Counted from the first letter of the stretch, positions 1 to 11,039 are shown. The stretch is 64,000 nt of DNA from Flavobacterium sp. TR2 (GCF_025252405.1 NZ_CP104307.1:2480001-2544000), one strand, 5' to 3'. Numbers and translations: made by a program. The notes: a model not told the origin generated them from the letters alone.

Positions 1-3
1 GTG

Positions 4-960
4 TTAAAAGAAATGTTTCTGTGAATTTGGGTTTTCAAAAAAACTCCATACCACAATTCGGCTGTTTTTTTGTCCTTGAGACATTTCGATTGTTTTTACC
101 AAAGCAGCATTTACTTTCTTTAAAGTTTTGTAAATCGAAGAGAGATTTTCTTTTTTAGAAACTAAAGTAGTAAACCATAAAACCTGCGAAGGATATTTGG
201 TGCTTTCGTAAATCATTTGTGTGATGAACCCGATTTCGCCGCCGTTGCACCATAATTCTGCATTTTGTCCGCCAAAGTTTAAAACTGGATTTGCACTTTT
301 TTTATCTTTCGGATTAAGATTGGAAATTTTTCTAGCGCTGCTTTTGTTCGCTTCTTGGGCTGAGGCATGAAAAGGCGGATTGCAAATTGTGAAAGTGAAA
401 CGATCTTCGGGCGTGATGATGTTTTTGAAAATAAATCGAGGTTCGGTCTGCTGCTGTAAGCTGATGGAATCGATTAGTTTTGGATTGGCTTCAATAATTT
501 TAGTGCAATTTTCTATTGAATTTTTGTCAATGTCTGTTCCGACAAAACTCCAATTGTAAATCGCATTCCCTAATATCGGATAGATCATATTTGAACCCGT
601 TCCGATATCTAATCCCAAAACATAACTGGTTTCAGGAATTTGGCCATTATGGCTTTCTGCCAACAAATCGGCGATATAATGGATGTAATCTGCACGTCCG
701 GGGATGGGCGGGCAAAGGTAATTTTTTGGAATTTCCCAGTTTTGAATGTCGTAATACGTTTGCAGTAAAGCTTTGTTTAATGTTTTTACAGCAGAAGGAT
801 TGCTGAAATCGATGGTTTCTATTCCGTATTTGTTGATGGAAACAAAATCGTTTAATTCAGGACAAGTCGAAATTAGTTTTTCAAAATCATATCGGTTTCG
901 ATGAAGATTTCTTGGATGTAAATTGCCTTTTTCAGAATTATCGTTTGCTTTCATTTTCAT
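4..960 (-). CDS. rlmF: 23S rRNA (adenine(1618)-N(6))-methyltransferase
   Basis: Predicted to methylate one adenine of 23S rRNA at N6 using S-adenosylmethionine. The class I methyltransferase fold shows as the SAM-binding motif GLDIGTGSN near residue 117 and the N6-adenine catalytic motif NPPFHAS near residue 195. At about 318 residues it has the family's usual length. An in-frame TTG at 975 would add five residues, but it lies inside the -7 box at 973-980, so the ATG at 960 is preferred; the leader is then only a few bases. The stop is at 4-6, so the gene is complete. It stands alone, separated from the upstream thiamine pyrophosphokinase gene by a repeat element. The family assignment is firm; the exact target base is taken from the family. 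Confidence 0.9.
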   Translation of the reverse strand: MKMKANDNSEKGNLHPRNLHRNRYDFEKLISTCPELNDFVSINKYGIETIDFSNPSAVKTLNKALLQTYYDIQNWEIPKNYLCPPIPGRADYIHYIADLLAESHNGQIPETSYVLGLDIGTGSNMIYPILGNAIYNWSFVGTDIDKNSIENCTKIIEANPKLIDSISLQQQTEPRFIFKNIITPEDRFTFTICNPPFHASAQEANKSSARKISNLNPKDKKSANPVLNFGGQNAELWCNGGEIGFITQMIYESTKYPSQVLWFTTLVSKKENLSSIYKTLKKVNAALVKTIEMSQGQKNSRIVVWSFFENPNSQKHFF

Positions 961-972
961 TGATTTCGACTG

Positions 973-980
973 CAAAGATA
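973..980 (-). promoter_or_regulatory. -7 promoter box of rlmF
   Basis: Read on the minus strand this is TATCTTTG, matching the Bacteroidota -7 consensus TAnnTTTG. It lies 13 bases before the preferred ATG at 960. No clear -33 TTG is visible. Confidence 0.6.
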
Positions 981-1009
981 GGTAAGAAAGTGTTGTTTTG
1001 AAAATGAGT

Positions 1010-1102
1010 TCCCTGGCCCAAATGGAAGCGGCATCCTTTTTCTGGCTTTTTTAGCCAGGAAAAGATACAGCATCCCGAAGCTTCGGGAGCAGGAAATAGC
1101 TT
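1010..1102. repeat. Dispersed palindromic repeat, family A copy 1
   Basis: This intergenic element has ends CCTGGCCCAAATGGAAGC and GCAGGAAATAGCTTC. An inner hairpin CTGGCT-TTTT-AGCCAG lies at about 1042-1057, and a perfect TCCCGAAGCTTCGGGA palindrome at 1073-1088. A diverged copy in opposite orientation occupies about 45672-45825, with the same end motifs. I recall similar elements as common between genes in Flavobacterium. It sits just downstream of the thiamine pyrophosphokinase gene. Confidence 0.65.
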
Positions 1103-1762
1103 CTAATCAAAACATTCCATTAAAAGCAAATCGCCTTCACGATGCGTTATGGTTACGATTCCATCTTTTTCAACTGAGTTGCTGCTTCCGGTTCTGTAGC
1201 CCATTGTGAGCGTATCGTCGTTTAGTTCGTATTTCAAGTTTGTTGAAGAAATTCCGTTTACGACACCAATAGGAATAAGCGAAATTGGCGTATTTGCTGT
1301 GTACCATTTCTCAAATTTTGTTGGCAGCAAGAATATTTTAGAATGATCATCGAGAATTACAATTTTGAGCAAATCTCGGTAGCGAACAATTTGAGTAAGA
1401 TTGGTGATGGTATGATCGGCGCGTTTTCCTGTTGCCCAAACTACATTTGCTGCAGGAATTTTTCTTTCGATAAGATAATCAAAAGCTTTCTCCAAATCGG
1501 TTTTGTCTTGATCTGGCGTATGGACAATTTCTATAGGGAATTGCGATTTGTAGATTTCAGGATCAAATCCGCGGTCAAAATCGCCCAAAAGGACATCTAC
1601 TTTTATGCCTAATTCAATCACTCTTTCAATAGCCGAATCTAAAACCACAACCAAAGGAGACCATTCTAGCAATTGTCCTAATAATTCGGGATCGCAGGCT
1701 GCGCCATTTGCAATGATTAAAGCAGGTTCCTGATCGTCGCGAACGATGTGATGTGATGACAT
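1103..1762 (-). CDS. Thiamine pyrophosphokinase
   Basis: Predicted to transfer pyrophosphate from ATP to thiamine, giving thiamine diphosphate in the cytosol. The catalytic-domain motif LLGDFDRG lies near residue 58, followed by PDQDKTDLEKA near 84 and ATGKRADHTITNL near 110; these aspartates bind Mg-ATP in this family. The C-terminal third is the beta-rich thiamine-binding part. A TTG at 1786 would extend the protein by eight residues, but it falls in the -7 box at 1784-1791, so the ATG at 1762 is chosen (219 residues). It is not part of a thiamine biosynthesis cluster here. Confidence 0.85.
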   Translation of the reverse strand: MSSHHIVRDDQEPALIIANGAACDPELLGQLLEWSPLVVVLDSAIERVIELGIKVDVLLGDFDRGFDPEIYKSQFPIEIVHTPDQDKTDLEKAFDYLIERKIPAANVVWATGKRADHTITNLTQIVRYRDLLKIVILDDHSKIFLLPTKFEKWYTANTPISLIPIGVVNGISSTNLKYELNDDTLTMGYRTGSSNSVEKDGIVTITHREGDLLLMECFD

Positions 1763-1783
1763 AAGAGTTTTTTTAATGTGGTG

Positions 1784-1791
1784 CAAAGGTA
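1784..1791 (-). promoter_or_regulatory. -7 promoter box of the thiamine pyrophosphokinase gene
   Basis: Minus-strand TACCTTTG fits TAnnTTTG and lies 22 bases before the ATG at 1762. This supports the shorter start. Confidence 0.55.
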
Positions 1792-1819
1792 CGCTTTAGA
1801 TTTCTGATTTTAGATTTTT

Positions 1820-2266
1820 TCAGAAGTCTAATAAACGGCGATGATAATTGATTTGCCCTAAATGGTAAGCCAAATGTGTTGAAAGATGGATTAAAAAGAA
1901 ACCTGTAGGCATTTCTTTTTCAAAAACAATTTGCGGGTAAATGGCCTCTAAATCAGCTTCGGTTAGACTGTCAAGGGCGTTGTTTACAACTGAAATGGTG
2001 TCTTCAATTTTCTGAATTAATTCTGATTTTGGAATATCTTTCAATGAAAATTCTAAAAGACGATTTCGCACATAACCTGTTTTGCCTATTTCTGCGCCAA
2101 TGTAAGTGTTTAAATTCCCGATTAAATGCAGGCACAGATTTCCAGAAGAATTTGAAATGTTTTTATCAATTGCCCAAATTTGTTTTTCATTTTGATACAA
2201 TCCAATTTCCTCTTTTAGTTTGTTTAAATCTCGGTTGTATAGTGTTTTTAGCGATTCTAGTATCAT
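1820..2266 (-). CDS. DinB family protein
   Basis: A 148-residue four-helix-bundle protein of the DinB/DUF1572 type. Histidines in the pattern of the family's metal site are visible: CLHLIGNLN near residue 46 and the C-terminal HLSTHLAYHLGQINYHRR near 127-144. Family members include metal-dependent thiol transferases, but most have no known substrate, and nothing here identifies one. The gene starts four bases after the stop of the effector-binding-domain gene at 2271-2753, so the two are probably co-transcribed. Confidence 0.75.
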   Translation of the reverse strand: MILESLKTLYNRDLNKLKEEIGLYQNEKQIWAIDKNISNSSGNLCLHLIGNLNTYIGAEIGKTGYVRNRLLEFSLKDIPKSELIQKIEDTISVVNNALDSLTEADLEAIYPQIVFEKEMPTGFFLIHLSTHLAYHLGQINYHRRLLDF

Positions 2267-2270
2267 AATC

Positions 2271-2753
2271 TTAGCTTCTATTTTTTATAGGAATCCAGAT
2301 TTCTTCTTCAGAGGCTGGATCGTCTTTTTTGTATTTTTCATTCATGACAGCAAAATGCGGTCTGTTGTCTACGGTATATTCAGAATTTGGGAGCCATTCT
2401 GCAAAAATATAATGATAGGTTTTATGTCCTTCTGAAGCCGGACCCAAATGAAGAAAAACAGCATATAGGCCATCTGGAACAATTAGAGTTTGCATTCCTT
2501 CTGGAACATTTTCATAATCTGCAACTTCTACAGCAGCCCATTTTTTGAAAGGCTTGTTAGGATCAAAATTATCAAAATGATTTTCGGGATAAACTTCCAA
2601 GGAATATAAATTAGCGCCAATTGCGTTTTTTATTTCTTTTCGGTTTGGCATAAAACCGTTCCATAATTGAAAAGTCTTATTCTCAATAAATGACATTTCT
2701 ATAAAATGCCCAAGGAGTTTTTTTTCGGTTAAATTTCTTATTATTGGCTGCAT
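2271..2753 (-). CDS. GyrI-like / AraC effector-binding domain protein
   Basis: A stand-alone small-molecule-binding domain of 160 residues, of the kind found at the C-terminus of AraC/MerR regulators and in GyrI/SbmC. Supporting stretches are the central region near residues 45-90 and the C-terminal pattern FAEWLPNSEYTVDNRPHFAVM with an acidic EEEIWIPIK end. There is no DNA-binding domain, so it may bind ligands or act as a small hydrolase-like protein. It is tightly linked to the DinB gene downstream and begins two bases after the stop of the DUF4249 gene, suggesting one transcript from the TonB receptor onward. Confidence 0.7.
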   Translation of the reverse strand: MQPIIRNLTEKKLLGHFIEMSFIENKTFQLWNGFMPNRKEIKNAIGANLYSLEVYPENHFDNFDPNKPFKKWAAVEVADYENVPEGMQTLIVPDGLYAVFLHLGPASEGHKTYHYIFAEWLPNSEYTVDNRPHFAVMNEKYKKDDPASEEEIWIPIKNRS

Positions 2754-2755
2754 AG

Positions 2756-3577
2756 TTACTTGATTTTGTATTTTTTAGTGCTGGTTTCGCTTAGAGAAAA
2801 ATATCCCAGCGGATAATTGTCTTTATTGGTTACATTAATCATATTTCCTTTTACGGTTGCAGGCGGAGACTGAAATGGCCCTCCGACAGAGCTTCCGGCA
2901 ATGCTGACCAAAATATTCATATAATTATAGTACTGTTTTGAAATGCCGTAGTGGGTAATTTCAATTTCATTTCCAATCTGCAGATCTTCATCATCCGAAA
3001 GGCTGAAAAATTCATTACCGTTGAAAAATTTATCCTCGTCGACATAGAACGTAGATTTGATTTTATTAGAATATAGATATTTGTATAAATAATAATTAGT
3101 GGCATCGGCAGGATCATCGTAAAACGCTTTTATTTCAATGTCTTTTCCTGTAAAACCGCCTTGATTATTTTGTTCGATTCGGGTAATGGGAGCTACAGAT
3201 TTTAAAGTTTCGGTTCCGATATATCTATTTCCTCTGCTAATTACAGTCAATGTATATTGTTCGTCAATAATCGGTTTGAAATTATTGCACACATATTGGC
3301 CAGTCTTTTTAATTTCGATAAAATTAAATCTTTCTTTATGGCTGTCTTCTATATAAATAATTGCGCCCGAAACAGTTGGAATTACATTTTCAAAGTAACC
3401 AGTTGTTGTAGTCAGCTTTATGGTCTGGTCAGTTCCTTTTGTTCCTTTTTCCCAATTGATGGAAGCTTCAATTACTAATTTTGGATCTGCTGTATCTAAT
3501 TCCACATCAACAACTTCTTCGCAGCCAGCAAAAAGTAAAGTGGTGAAGAATAGGATTAAAAAAACTAATTTTTTCAT
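2756..3577 (-). CDS. DUF4249 domain lipoprotein
   Basis: An outer-membrane-associated lipoprotein of about 273 residues. The signal peptide ends in a lipobox (LLFAGCEE), so Cys18 should be lipidated. The N-terminal pattern EVVDVELDTADPKLVIEA is characteristic of DUF4249. These proteins are nearly always encoded beside a TonB-dependent receptor and probably form the lid or substrate-binding partner of the transporter. A GTG at 3598 would extend it, but the ATG at 3577 gives a standard lipoprotein signal and lies 27 bases after the receptor stop. Substrate unknown. Confidence 0.8.
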   Translation of the reverse strand: MKKLVFLILFFTTLLFAGCEEVVDVELDTADPKLVIEASINWEKGTKGTDQTIKLTTTTGYFENVIPTVSGAIIYIEDSHKERFNFIEIKKTGQYVCNNFKPIIDEQYTLTVISRGNRYIGTETLKSVAPITRIEQNNQGGFTGKDIEIKAFYDDPADATNYYLYKYLYSNKIKSTFYVDEDKFFNGNEFFSLSDDEDLQIGNEIEITHYGISKQYYNYMNILVSIAGSSVGGPFQSPPATVKGNMINVTNKDNYPLGYFSLSETSTKKYKIK

Positions 3578-3604
3578 AGCTAAATTTTTAGTTTTCACTG
3601 ATTT

Positions 3605-5989
3605 TTAGAATTTGAAATTATAACTAACCGCTGGTACAATTCCGAATATAGACGTTTTTATGGCTTCATTGGCCCCTGTATCAACATTTTGGCGAAAGTT
3701 GATCGAAGCCGCATTCATACGATTGTAAACATTATAAATACTGAAAACCCATTCGCCTTTCCAGTTTCTGTCTTTATTGCTTCTAGGTGTCAAAGTTGCA
3801 GAAATATCCAAATGGTGATAAGCAGGAAGCCTGTTTTCATTTCGCAACCCGTAGCTTGGCACTGTGATTCCTAAATACTCGTATTGGCCATTCGGATACG
3901 TGACCGGCTGTCCAGACTGCAAAGCAAAGTTAGCGCCAAAAGACCATTTTTCGTTTAAGTTGTATGCAGATGTAATGGCAAGATTATGAGTTTTGTCATA
4001 AGCCGAAGCATACCATTGGCCGTTATTAATTCCTGTTTCCTCTGGAGTTCTGCCTGGAGTCTGCTGTTCTGATCTGGAAAGGGTATACGAAATCCATCCG
4101 TTAAATTTGCCCTTGTTTTTCTTTATCATTAGCTCCAAACCATACGAGCGCATATGACCGTTTAAAATGACCTGCTCGATAGCATTATTGGCAATCAAAT
4201 CGGCTCCATCGATATAATCTAATCTGTTTTTTACTTTTTTATAAAAGGTTTCGACTTCTAAAGAATAAGCATCATTATAAATATTTCTAAAATACCCCAC
4301 GGCAACCTGATCGGCAAGCTGCGGTTTGATGTAATTGTCGCTAGGCATCCAAACATCAAGAGGAGTAGGAGAAGAGGTATTAGAGATTAATTGAAGGTAT
4401 TGCGCCATTCTATTATAACTCGCTTTTATGGCTTGATCTTCATTTAATTGGTAAGAAATAGAAAAACGCGGTTCAAAATTACCATAACTCTGAATGACTT
4501 TATTTTTTCCAAAATATTGAGTTGAGGTTGGCGTTCCTTTTTCGTAAATCTGCATATCGCTATTAAAAACTACTGGCTGATTATTATCGTAATAATTTAT
4601 AGTCGATGCTCCCAATCGATAAAATAAGCTGTAGCGCAACCCGTATGCGATGGTGATTTTTTTAGAAAGCTGACTTTCTGCATCCAAATAAATGGAAGGT
4701 TCAAAAGCATATTTTTTATCTAATTGATCCGGATTAATGCCAGAATCTTCTCCTGTCGGTTTTATGGTTCCGGGATTAAAATCGTAATAAATTCCGTTTA
4801 CGCCATAATTCAGTTTTAATTTATCAGAAAGATAATGTTTGAAATCATATTTGATGTTGTAGTTTTTGATTCCCGAATCCCATATGAATCCAACAAAATC
4901 AAGATCTAGACCATAATAATAATCGCTGTAAATTAAAGAGAGATTGGAAAATAATTTATTAGAATACAAATGATTCCATCTCAGGTTTAAAGTCGAATTT
5001 CCGTAAGTATTGGTAAAGCTTTTGTTTAATCTGAAAACGTCGCGGCCAAAATAACCTGAGAGATATAAACTATTATTATCGTTGAGTTTGTAGTTGAGTT
5101 TGGTATTTAAATCATAAAAATAGGCAGAGTTATTTTTATTTTCTTCAGATAGTTTTAAAAAAAGATGGGCATAAGATGCTCGTCCTCCGATTAGAAAAGA
5201 ACCTTTGTCTTTTACAATTGGGCCTTCAGCCAATAAACGGCTGGAAATTAATCCGATGCCGCCATTCATATGAAAGTCTTTACTGCTGCCGTCTTTTTGG
5301 TAGATTTCTAAAACAGAAGAAGCTCTCCCGCCATAACGGGCAGGAATTCCTCCTTTATACAATTTTAAATCTTTGATGGCATCAGGATTAAAAACGGAAA
5401 AGAATCCGAAAACGTGAGACGAATTAAAAATCGTAGCTTCGTCCAAAAGAATCAGATTCTGGTCGGCACCGCCTCCGCGGACATTAAATCCCGAAGCGCC
5501 TTCGCCTGCGTTGGTAACTCCAGGAAGCAATAAAATAGATTTCAAAACGTCAACTTCTCCTAAAACAACAGGCATTTTTTTTATGGTTGTAATAGAAAGT
5601 TTATTGACGCTCATTTCTGGCGATTTGACATTTATTTTGCCTTTGTTTTCTGTAATGACAACTTCTTGAAGTTCTTCGCCATTGCCTTCGCTGATAGAGA
5701 AGTTGCTTTTTGTATTCTGATTTAGGGCAATATGTTTTTGAATACTTTGGTAGCCGATGTAACTGATTTCAATTTCATATTCGCCTTTTGGAGCAGAAAG
5801 CGAGTAAAATCCATACTCGTTTGTTGTGGTCCCGATTTTTAAAGAAGGGATGTAAATATTGACACCAATTAAGGTTTCGTTGTTTTTGCTGTCGCTGATA
5901 GTTCCGCTTAGAGTAAATTTTTCCTGCGCAAATGAGGTGAGAATCGTTAAAATAAATAGAAAAAATGTGCAGGTATTTTTTGTAATCAT
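3605..5989 (-). CDS. TonB-dependent receptor with carboxypeptidase-like N-terminal domain
   Basis: A 794-residue outer-membrane receptor. The order is: a signal peptide (to FAQ at residue 21), a carboxypeptidase-regulatory-like beta-sandwich domain (about 25-110, with IGVNIYIPSLKIGTTTNEYGFY), a plug domain (about 130-230, with FNVRGGGADQNLILLDEA), then a 22-strand barrel ending in FKF, the usual aromatic terminus for BAM recognition. It is shorter than SusC proteins and is paired with DUF4249 rather than SusD, which argues against a polysaccharide-utilization SusCD pair. The imported substrate cannot be read from the sequence. Confidence 0.88.
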   Translation of the reverse strand: MITKNTCTFFLFILTILTSFAQEKFTLSGTISDSKNNETLIGVNIYIPSLKIGTTTNEYGFYSLSAPKGEYEIEISYIGYQSIQKHIALNQNTKSNFSISEGNGEELQEVVITENKGKINVKSPEMSVNKLSITTIKKMPVVLGEVDVLKSILLLPGVTNAGEGASGFNVRGGGADQNLILLDEATIFNSSHVFGFFSVFNPDAIKDLKLYKGGIPARYGGRASSVLEIYQKDGSSKDFHMNGGIGLISSRLLAEGPIVKDKGSFLIGGRASYAHLFLKLSEENKNNSAYFYDLNTKLNYKLNDNNSLYLSGYFGRDVFRLNKSFTNTYGNSTLNLRWNHLYSNKLFSNLSLIYSDYYYGLDLDFVGFIWDSGIKNYNIKYDFKHYLSDKLKLNYGVNGIYYDFNPGTIKPTGEDSGINPDQLDKKYAFEPSIYLDAESQLSKKITIAYGLRYSLFYRLGASTINYYDNNQPVVFNSDMQIYEKGTPTSTQYFGKNKVIQSYGNFEPRFSISYQLNEDQAIKASYNRMAQYLQLISNTSSPTPLDVWMPSDNYIKPQLADQVAVGYFRNIYNDAYSLEVETFYKKVKNRLDYIDGADLIANNAIEQVILNGHMRSYGLELMIKKNKGKFNGWISYTLSRSEQQTPGRTPEETGINNGQWYASAYDKTHNLAITSAYNLNEKWSFGANFALQSGQPVTYPNGQYEYLGITVPSYGLRNENRLPAYHHLDISATLTPRSNKDRNWKGEWVFSIYNVYNRMNAASINFRQNVDTGANEAIKTSIFGIVPAVSYNFKF

Positions 5990-6070
5990 TATATTGATTT
6001 TGATTTACATAGTTAACAAATTCTTGCTAAATATTCTTACGGAACTTTTGTTAAACATAAGTTAAGATAA

Positions 6071-6101
6071 AAAAAGGACAACCTTGCGAGTTGTCCTTTT
6101 T
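6071..6101 (-). terminator. Terminator after isocitrate dehydrogenase
   Basis: Inverted repeat AAAAAGGACAA / TTGTCCTTTTT with a nine-base loop. It lies 30 bases past the icd stop, and its U-run lies on the minus strand. Confidence 0.75.
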
Positions 6102-6131
6102 GTCTATTTAGAAATACAGCTGTATTCTGAA

Positions 6132-8363
<2,232 letters not shown>

Positions 8364-8425
8364 TTATAATCGTATCGTCAGGAGTTAACGATGTAAAAGA
8401 TATATTCGGCTCAAAATGAGCGGAG

Positions 8426-8433
8426 CAAATATA
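8426..8433 (-). promoter_or_regulatory. -7 promoter box of icd
   Basis: Minus-strand TATATTTG matches TAnnTTTG. It leaves a leader of about 70 bases before the icd ATG at 8351. Confidence 0.55.
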
Positions 8434-8575
8434 ATAAAATCACAACGAAATCGGTTGAGTTTTGAAGAGAAATGATGAAATTAACAGATTGTTATTTCGA
8501 GCTCATTAAATTGCTAAATCGATGATTTTGATATTAAAAAATTACAGTTTTGTTAGCGGTGAAATTGGAACATAA

Positions 8576-8612
8576 AAAAAACTCGTTTCAAACGATATGA
8601 AACGAGTTTTTT
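8576..8612 (-). terminator. Terminator after the hypothetical lipoprotein gene
   Basis: Arms AAAAAACTCGTTTCA and TGAAACGAGTTTTTT are perfectly complementary around a seven-base loop. The hairpin follows the stop at 8650 and could act on both strands. The rest of the 8352-8649 gap shows only the icd promoter. Confidence 0.75.
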
Positions 8613-8649
8613 ATAACATCTCCGCGTAAATTATTATAAAAATATTAAA

Positions 8650-9396
8650 CTATTTACTGATTTCTTTTTCAATAAAATCTTTGTACTTTTTTAGATTAGA
8701 AATTGAATCATTTTTTAATTCACGCTTATATTCAAATTGTGGAAATTTATTAGGATGACCTTTGATAAATTGGGAGTTAAATATAGCCCTTGTTTTTAAT
8801 ACTTTCAATTTTTTTATTGAATCAAGATCTTTAGATAGGGTGAAACTTGTATTTTTCATTTTGTTTGAATAATATACAATTACGGTATCTGGATAGCTTA
8901 GATCTACTTTGGTTTTGCATTTATATTTTTCTATTAATTTATAGCCATTTTGGTCTTTTTTAGAGCTAATCAATTGCATAATTGAAGGAAAGTAAAAAGT
9001 TTGATTATAGTATGCTTTTTTACTCAGAATGGAATCAGTTCTGGCTTTTTTACCGCTTTTCGCATTTAAGGAGTCATAATAGTAGCCATATTTTTCTTTT
9101 TCTTTAAGCAAAAAGTATCTGTTGATTACTTTTCTTTCAATAATTGCTGTATCGTTTTGAACAGTGTGAATATCTTCAAATTCGTATAATGCGTAATTTT
9201 TGTAATTAATAACAGCAACGCTATCAAGTATTGTCACATAATTTGTATCAGATCTAAAAACAGGAAGGCTAGCGCATAGATAGGTTTTGGTAATTTCATC
9301 TTTTGACATACATGATAGAGAAATTGACAAAAAGATAAAGAATCCAAAAATGTATAGTAACATTTTTGAATTCAGAGTTTTAGATGTATTAGTCAT
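8650..9396 (-). CDS. Hypothetical lipoprotein
   Basis: I do not recognise this family. The predicted protein has about 248 residues with a hydrophobic N-terminus ending in a lipobox (SISLSC), so it is probably a lipoprotein facing the periplasm or the cell surface. The rest is rich in Lys, Tyr and Ser without visible catalytic motifs. An ATG at 9423 would add nine residues, but the ATG at 9396 sits in an ATGACTAA overlap with the stop of the upstream gene, the usual form of translational coupling, so it is preferred. The two genes look like a unit inserted between rplS and icd. Confidence 0.6.
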   Translation of the reverse strand: MTNTSKTLNSKMLLYIFGFFIFLSISLSCMSKDEITKTYLCASLPVFRSDTNYVTILDSVAVINYKNYALYEFEDIHTVQNDTAIIERKVINRYFLLKEKEKYGYYYDSLNAKSGKKARTDSILSKKAYYNQTFYFPSIMQLISSKKDQNGYKLIEKYKCKTKVDLSYPDTVIVYYSNKMKNTSFTLSKDLDSIKKLKVLKTRAIFNSQFIKGHPNKFPQFEYKRELKNDSISNLKKYKDFIEKEISK

Positions 9397-10483
9397 TGAT
9401 TGAAAAACTTTTGGAAGCGTCATAATTTAGTTCTTTTGAAAAAGATATACCACAAAAAGAACCTGAAAAATTAACATTGAAATTCAAATACATTGCATAA
9501 TTATATAATCCTAAAGGTTTCGGCAGAGCGGATACTAATGAGGAAGATACTTCACCACCAATTACAGTTCCTTCTTTGTAAAGAGTATTATGTGTCAAAC
9601 TTACCCATTGCCATTGCAATGAAGGATTACTATTTGCGACTTTTTGGTGTATGCCTGTTTCACTAGAATTTATTGTAAATCCTGGTCCTTTGAAAACTAT
9701 CCATTTATAAATTTTTTTTCTTGTTGTGCTGTTTTCTTCTTTAATTGTTGATTCTAATAATTCTGAGGTTGGGTAAGAAGAAGAGATAAGTTCTTCAATA
9801 CTTTTTTCACATGGGGTTGGTTCTGGATTAGGATTGTCGCCATAACCACCTGATCCTCCACCATTATCGCCACCACCACCTTGGTCAGGACACGAGATTA
9901 AATAGATTACATCAAAACTACCGTCATCATAAGTTTTAACTAGATAAAGACAAGTTTGTTCTTCAAGTTTCGTTTTGTTGCTTGTTGAAGTTATAGATTT
10001 TTTTGAAATTGTACAATAAGAATCTATCTTATCATCAATATTTAAAACAGTTACAGTGCCTTCAAAATCTGTTTTTATGTTGTAAAAATTAAATTTTTCA
10101 TCTGTAACGTCAAAATTTTCTTTTTCACTTGTGATTAAAACATGCGATAGTTTGTATGTAAGTTTACTGTCTTTAATAAACATCAATCTATTGTAAGATT
10201 TAATTATTTTATCTCCTTTTTTTATTTCTGTATTATTGTTTAAAGTAATAGGAACCTCTACAACCTTCCCTTTGCTACCATCAGTTATTATGGCTTGATT
10301 CCAATCAATTTGTTTAGTATAATTCAGAATTGTTAATTTTGGATTATTTTTTTCAAACCAATTTTTTGCTTCAATAACCGCTGGGTCGGCATTAGATTGG
10401 ATTGTACTTTCATTTTCACAATTTGAAAAAATAATTGAAAAAAGTAATAAACATAAAAATTTAATGGTTTTTTTGGTTTTCAT
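9389..10483 (-). CDS. Hypothetical lipoprotein with Gly/Asn-rich linker
   Basis: Unrecognised 364-residue protein. A lipoprotein signal (FSIIFSNCENES, Cys22) begins it. Residues about 25-195 form one domain, then a flexible linker rich in Gly, Asp, Asn and Pro (about 200-225, GGGGDNGGG) leads to a C-terminal domain with beta-rich, aromatic sequence. The layout suggests a surface lipoprotein whose C-terminal domain is held out on a flexible stalk. It overlaps the next lipoprotein gene by eight bases, so the two are probably co-expressed. No function can be assigned. Confidence 0.6.
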   Translation of the reverse strand: MKTKKTIKFLCLLLFSIIFSNCENESTIQSNADPAVIEAKNWFEKNNPKLTILNYTKQIDWNQAIITDGSKGKVVEVPITLNNNTEIKKGDKIIKSYNRLMFIKDSKLTYKLSHVLITSEKENFDVTDEKFNFYNIKTDFEGTVTVLNIDDKIDSYCTISKKSITSTSNKTKLEEQTCLYLVKTYDDGSFDVIYLISCPDQGGGGDNGGGSGGYGDNPNPEPTPCEKSIEELISSSYPTSELLESTIKEENSTTRKKIYKWIVFKGPGFTINSSETGIHQKVANSNPSLQWQWVSLTHNTLYKEGTVIGGEVSSSLVSALPKPLGLYNYAMYLNFNVNFSGSFCGISFSKELNYDASKSFSIND

Positions 10484-10632
10484 AGTGTTAATACTGTTAA
10501 AAGTTTGTTAATGACTACGAATGTAAGTAAAATTTTATGATTTAAATTTATTATTGAAAAAAAATTTCAGTTCAAGATAAATAAAGCGGTAGAGAGAACT
10601 TTCTAGAGAGTTTCCATAAGTTTTAAAACAAA

Positions 10633-10669
10633 AAAAGTCCCAAATCTGAAATATCAGTTTGGGACTTTT
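10633..10669 (-). terminator. Terminator after rplS
   Basis: Arms AAAAGTCCCAAA and TTTGGGACTTTT around a 13-base loop, placed 20 bases past the rplS stop. Confidence 0.75.
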
Positions 10670-10688
10670 GTACCTTAGAAAAAATAAA

Positions 10689-11039
10689 TTATCTTCTTTT
10701 ATCTTTAATCTTAGCTTTTTTACCAGTAAGTTGTCTGAAGTAGAAAATTCTAGCTCTACGTACAGCACCTTTCTTGTTCACTTCGATTTTTTGTAAAGCT
10801 GGTAAGTTTACTGGGAAGATACGCTCAACACCAACAGATCCAGACATTTTACGGATAGTAAAAGTTTCTGTAACACCAGAACCTCTTCTTTGAATAACAA
10901 CTCCTTTAAAAAACTGAGTTCTTGTTTTTTCACCCTCTTTAATTTCGTAGAAAACAGTGATTGTGTCTCCAGCTCCGAAATCTGGGAAATCTTTTTTAGC
11001 AACGAATTCGTCTTGAACGAATTTTAATAAATCTGCCAT
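10689..11039 (-). CDS. rplS: 50S ribosomal protein L19
   Basis: A 116-residue protein of the large ribosomal subunit, at the 30S-50S interface. The stretch RTQFFKGVVIQRRGSGVTET (about 39-58) and the C-terminal RRARIFYFRQLTGKKAKIK are diagnostic. It has its own promoter box at 11113-11120 and terminator at 10633-10669. In many bacteria rplS directly follows trmD; here trmD is the next housekeeping gene upstream, but an AraC gene and an agmatine deiminase gene lie between. Confidence 0.96.
   Translation of the reverse strand: MADLLKFVQDEFVAKKDFPDFGAGDTITVFYEIKEGEKTRTQFFKGVVIQRRGSGVTETFTIRKMSGSVGVERIFPVNLPALQKIEVNKKGAVRRARIFYFRQLTGKKAKIKDKRR

Noticed and set aside
3605..5989. TonB-dependent receptor considered as a SusC of a polysaccharide utilization locus
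   Set aside because: It is shorter than SusC proteins and its partner is DUF4249, not SusD; no glycoside hydrolases are nearby.
10535..10768. Minus-strand 77-codon frame overlapping the end of rplS
   Set aside because: It overlaps rplS and its terminator in another frame, with no promoter and no plausible product.
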